From positions 1 to 7,977 of the forward strand of contig CAMFLD010000110.1 of assembly GCA_945957245.1 (NCBI GenBank): a stretch of 7,977 bases of DNA, read 5' to 3'. The DNA comes from an uncultured Flavobacterium sp. (GTDB lineage Bacteria > Bacteroidota > Bacteroidia > Flavobacteriales > Flavobacteriaceae). The stretch's first letter is position 1. Each line of letters starts with the position of its first letter. Positions 5,695 through 7,977 of this stretch are shown here, in pieces. A program made the translations under genes and the position numbers. The notes under the pieces are model-generated. The model worked only from the letters and a program-made list of their open reading frames with translations, searched no databases and was not told the origin of the DNA.

Positions 5695-7056
5695 TTAAAA
5701 TTTAATGATTTTATAAACCTTATGCTTTCTCAGATATGCCTGAATTATAGTTCGGGTATCCCGATTATTCTGCATTGGTATAATGATATTTTTAAGTATT
5801 TCTATATTGTTGATCTGGTAATTCAAATCATAAAAACAATATCCTCTGTAGATTCCATTTTCAATCAATACAGCACTTCTTTCGTCAACACTTCTGCCAC
5901 GGTCGATTATGACCATATTATCATTGTCAAACTTCATTTCCTGAATAAATTCCTCAACCCGTTCGTTGTATAATTCTGGAGCTTCCTTACCAAGACAGGC
6001 TCCATTACATTCCTTTATTTTATACTGAAAACAACCGTTTTGGGTTTCAAATAATCCATTCAGTTTTTGACAAAGATTATATTTTTCGGTGATTTTAAAG
6101 AGTGAGTTTTTCCCTTCCTGGATAGACGTAAAAGAAGTAATCTCTTTCTTTCTTCCATCAGCTTTCTGAAGTTTAAGTGTTAGATAACCGTTTTCATCTT
6201 TTTCCTGATATAATGCCCATTGAAAAATGGTTTTGCGCTGCGAACGATTGTAAATCGGCTTATTGATTTTGATTTCTTCACTTTCCTTTAAAAGGGCTAT
6301 AAGTTCGCTTCCGGTTTCTTCATAAGTCACTGCAAATACTTCACGCTGTATCTTTTTGCATTTACTGGTATTACCCGTAAAATGTTGGTTGATACGTTTT
6401 TTGATGTTTTTACTTTTGCCAATATAAATCAAATCCCCTTTTTCATTATGGATGTAATAAATTCCGGTTTTGCTGGGCAGGCTTTCTACAATATCCAAAA
6501 GTTTTGGCGACAACCCTTTTTTGATTTCTGCTTTTATCAGGCTGATTAGTATTTCTTTTTTTACATCCTTTTCTAAAAGCATCTTGAATAATTTAACTGT
6601 AGCCATGGCATCACCACTAGCCCTATGACGGTCGGTTACCGGTATTCCTAATGCCCGCACCAACTTCCCAAGGCTATACGAAACCTGACCGGGAATAAGT
6701 TTTTGGGATAATTCTACAGTGCATAACGTTGGTTTGATATAATCATAACCTAACCGGCCAAATTCCATTCTTAATATCCTGTAATCAAAAGAGGCGTTGT
6801 GGGCTACGATGATACAGTCCTGCGTGATTTCGATGATGCGTTTGGCAATCTCATAAAACTTGGGTGCAGAACGCAGCATAGCATTATTAATCCCGGTAAG
6901 CTTAACTACAAAAGGCTGAATTGGTTTTTCAGGATTAACCAGACTGATGAACTGGTCTACAATCTGATGTCCGTCAAATTTATAGATGGCTATTTCGGTA
7001 ATGCCTTCTTCATTATATTGGCCACCAGTGGTTTCTATGTCAAGTATTGCGTACAA
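5695..7056 (-). CDS. DEDDh 3'-5' exonuclease fused to a UvrC-like GIY-YIG nuclease with a four-Cys motif
   Basis: A 453-residue fusion nuclease. Residues 1-165 form a DnaQ-type exonuclease with the full DEDDh set: Asp6 and Glu8 in LDIETT, Asp91 in HNASFD, and His144 and Asp149 in HRASGD. Residues about 193-270 form a GIY-YIG domain like that of UvrC/Cho: GIY (198-200), YIG (211-213), Arg221, and Glu258 aligned to the catalytic Glu before IKINKPIYN. Then come Cys329, Cys342, Cys350 and Cys354, spaced as in the Fe-S region of E. coli UvrC. Residues 375-453 match no domain I know; the UvrC RNase H-like and HhH domains are absent. Such fusions are known in Bacteroidota and Actinobacteria and are usually labelled DNA polymerase III epsilon or exonuclease; a role in DNA repair is inferred. 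The start is TTG: MYAILDIETT is the usual N-terminus, an in-frame stop lies at 7093-7095, and no ATG lies between. Confidence 0.93.
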   Translation of the reverse strand: MYAILDIETTGGQYNEEGITEIAIYKFDGHQIVDQFISLVNPEKPIQPFVVKLTGINNAMLRSAPKFYEIAKRIIEITQDCIIVAHNASFDYRILRMEFGRLGYDYIKPTLCTVELSQKLIPGQVSYSLGKLVRALGIPVTDRHRASGDAMATVKLFKMLLEKDVKKEILISLIKAEIKKGLSPKLLDIVESLPSKTGIYYIHNEKGDLIYIGKSKNIKKRINQHFTGNTSKCKKIQREVFAVTYEETGSELIALLKESEEIKINKPIYNRSQRKTIFQWALYQEKDENGYLTLKLQKADGRKKEITSFTSIQEGKNSLFKITEKYNLCQKLNGLFETQNGCFQYKIKECNGACLGKEAPELYNERVEEFIQEMKFDNDNMVIIDRGRSVDERSAVLIENGIYRGYCFYDLNYQINNIEILKNIIIPMQNNRDTRTIIQAYLRKHKVYKIIKF

Positions 7057-7066
7057 ATTAGCTGAT

Positions 7067-7090
7067 GGTTGTCGGTTTTCGGTTGCTGGT
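7067..7090 (+). repeat. Heptad repeat GGTTGTC, intergenic copy
   Basis: The block reads GGTTGTC, GGTTTTC, GGTTGCT, GGT: three full 7-nt units plus three bases, with exact period 7 and two substituted units. It sits 11 nt upstream of the exonuclease start codon, in its 5' leader. The first 13 bases are identical to part of the copy inside yggS. Confidence 0.8.
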
Positions 7091-7101
7091 AACTAAAATC
7101 A

Positions 7102-7137
7102 TTTTCAAATCTTCAAATTAACACATTTTTCAAATTA
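7102..7137 (+). repeat. TTCAAAT repeat cluster, second simple-repeat family
   Basis: TTCAAAT appears three times, at 7104-7110, 7112-7118 and 7129-7135, in a T-rich context; on the minus strand the units read TAATTTGAA or GATTTGAA. The last copy runs into the yggS stop codon. It differs in composition from the neighbouring GGTTGTC heptads. Similar stretches are, to my memory, scattered between genes in flavobacterial genomes. Confidence 0.55.
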
Positions 7138-7794
7138 GCGTCCGCCAAAGATACTACTTCCAACCCGAATCATGGTACTTCCGCATTCAATAGCTAAAAG
7201 ATAATCCCCGGACATTCCCATGGATAGGGTGGAGAGTTGTCGGTTGTCGGTTGTCGGTTTTTGGTATTTATCAAATAATGACTTCAAATAGTAGAACTCT
7301 TTCCGAATTAGCTCTTTATTATCGGTAAAGGTAGCCATTCCCATTAAGCCGGTAATTTTAATGTTTTGTAAAACATTTAGTTCAGGAGCATTAAGGATTT
7401 CCTGCAGTTCTTTTTCATCTAATCCAAACTTAGATTCCTCTTCAGCAATATAAACCTGAAGCAGGCAGTCAATCACTCTTTTGTGTTTTGCCGCTTGTTT
7501 GTTGATTTCCTGCAGTAATTTTAGGCTGTCCACGCCATGAATAAGGCTTACATATTCGGCCATATACTTCACTTTGTTTGTTTGTACATGTCCTATCATG
7601 TGCCATTGAATGTCTTTAGGCATTTGTTCCCACTTATCGGTCATTTCCTGGATCTTGTTTTCCCCAAAAATGCGTTGCCCCGCTTCATAAGCCTGCATCA
7701 GGTTGGAAACAGGTTTTGTTTTTGAAACCGCAACCAACGTTACATTCGAAGGAATTGTGGATTTAATTTTAAGAAGGTTATCCTTTATAGACAT
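7135..7794 (-). CDS. yggS: YggS/PLPBP-family pyridoxal phosphate homeostasis protein
   Basis: A 219-residue cytoplasmic PLP-binding protein of the alanine racemase N-terminal fold (COG0325). It is not known to catalyse a reaction; the family buffers PLP and influences amino-acid and vitamin B6 balance. Lys25 in VAVSKTKP is the Schiff-base lysine. FGENKIQE (43-50), WHMIGHVQTNKVK (64-76), IHGVDS, SKFGL, GLMGMATF, SMGMSGDYLLAIECGSTMIRVGSSIFG (191-217) are the family signature, so the fold is complete. Residues 177-187 (YQKPTTDNRQL) are encoded by a GGTTGTC heptad repeat and lie in the variable stretch before the phosphate-binding SMGMSGD loop. ATG at 7794 is 4 nt after the stop of the upstream gene, so the two are probably co-translated. 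The last codon is followed directly by a stop within a simple-repeat cluster. Confidence 0.96.
   Translation of the reverse strand: MSIKDNLLKIKSTIPSNVTLVAVSKTKPVSNLMQAYEAGQRIFGENKIQEMTDKWEQMPKDIQWHMIGHVQTNKVKYMAEYVSLIHGVDSLKLLQEINKQAAKHKRVIDCLLQVYIAEEESKFGLDEKELQEILNAPELNVLQNIKITGLMGMATFTDNKELIRKEFYYLKSLFDKYQKPTTDNRQLSTLSMGMSGDYLLAIECGSTMIRVGSSIFGGR
7236..7265 (+). repeat. Heptad repeat GGTTGTC inside the yggS coding region
   Basis: The block reads GTTGTC, GGTTGTC, GGTTGTC, GGTTTTT, GGT: period 7 throughout. It shares a 13-bp exact match, GGTTGTCGGTTTT (7249-7261), with the intergenic copy at 7067-7079. It is about 30 bp long, so it adds whole codons and keeps yggS in frame, encoding residues 177-187. 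Confidence 0.85.
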
Positions 7795-7798
7795 GCTT

Positions 7799-7977
7799 TT
7801 ATGCTTTGGGCTTGAAAAATATCTGAAGGCTTCCGGTGTCTTTCGGTGCCGATTTATCTGGGTTTAGCGTCATTCCAAAGCTCTTGTTTTTCAAAATGTT
7901 TATGGTTGACATCAGTTTTCCGTTTTGGAACAATTCAATACATTTCTTCTTTTCATTGTATTTCCATTGTCCTGTTT
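7799..7977 (-). CDS. Unrecognised protein, C-terminal end (partial)
   Basis: The gene enters from the right edge and reads 58 codons in one open frame to TAA at 7799-7801. The tail starts TGQWKYNEKKKCIELFQNGK and ends SLQIFFKPKA. The strand-turn pattern, a G-x-W opening, repeated short beta strands and an aromatic close, resembles a small beta-rich domain such as a lipocalin-like fold, but I do not recognise the family. The coding reading is supported by the open frame with no internal stop, by the 4-nt gap to yggS on the same strand, and by typical Lys/Asn-rich flavobacterial composition. No signal peptide or start can be judged because the N-terminus lies outside the window. Confidence 0.65.
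   Translation of the reverse strand, partial: TGQWKYNEKKKCIELFQNGKLMSTINILKNKSFGMTLNPDKSAPKDTGSLQIFFKPKA

Larger units (their letters stand above)
7054..7139. repeat. Perfect 9-bp direct repeats CAAATTAGC bracketing the yggS-exonuclease gap
   Basis: CAAATTAGC occurs exactly at 7054-7062 and again at 7131-7139, 77 bp apart. The left copy contains the TTG start codon of the exonuclease gene and the right copy contains the TAA stop codon of yggS. The 68 bp between them consist almost wholly of two simple repeats. This is the layout left by an insertion with target duplication or by duplication during slippage. Confidence 0.75.

Noticed and set aside
5650..5973. Plus-strand open frame of 107 codons over the 3' end of the nuclease gene
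   Set aside because: It is antisense to a gene with clear domains, has no recognisable motif and reads as a shadow of the opposite strand.
6631..6652. GGTCGGTTACCGGT in the nuclease gene as another heptad-repeat copy
   Set aside because: It lacks the 7-nt period and encodes the conserved VTDRHRASGD motif, so the resemblance is explained by the protein.
7067..7265. CRISPR-like array formed by the two GGTTGTC tracts
   Set aside because: Units are 7 nt in direct tandem with no spacers, there are only two tracts, and no cas gene is present.

Overview
The window is AT-rich and looks like chromosomal DNA of a member of the Flavobacteriaceae, most likely Flavobacterium or a close relative (Bacteroidota). 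The evidence is family resemblance: an RprX/RprY-type two-component pair, a flavobacterial FatA-like acyl-ACP thioesterase, MiaA, a DnaQ/UvrC-like fusion nuclease and YggS, together with a general lack of Shine-Dalgarno sequences. All family names come from recognising sequence by eye; no search was run.

Plus strand, 1-2525: the last 36 codons of a gene that resembles coaE (dephospho-CoA kinase), a 70-nt gap, a sensor histidine kinase (rprX-like), a 20-nt gap, and its OmpR-family response regulator (rprY-like). The run closes at a perfect 9-bp stem with T-tracts on both sides (2494-2525), which can serve as terminator for both converging transcription units.

Minus strand, 7977 down to 2632: a tightly packed run of seven genes. 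In transcription order they are the C-terminus of an unrecognised protein, yggS (PLP homeostasis), a DEDDh exonuclease/GIY-YIG nuclease, miaA (tRNA modification), a lipoprotein with a carboxypeptidase-regulatory-like fold, a small outer-membrane beta-barrel protein, and an acyl-ACP thioesterase. Gaps are 4, 78, 46, 46, 4 and 9 nt, so co-transcription is plausible throughout. The mix is housekeeping (tRNA, PLP, DNA, lipid) plus one small cell-envelope pair.

The least expected signals are in the small DNA. (1) The only long gap in the minus-strand run (yggS to exonuclease) is a block of two different simple repeats, bracketed by a perfect 9-bp direct repeat that includes the yggS stop codon and the exonuclease TTG start codon. 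(2) The same heptad repeat (GGTTGTC) recurs in frame inside yggS, where it encodes an extra loop. (3) A hairpin-centred element with conserved-looking flanks lies in the 3' UTR of the thioesterase gene and looks like a dispersed flavobacterial structured element. The fusion nuclease also carries a UvrC-like four-cysteine motif expected to bind a 4Fe-4S cluster. No CRISPR array, rRNA, tRNA, IS element or phage gene was seen, and no clear new multi-gene system was found. No gene-free stretch exceeds 150 bases.
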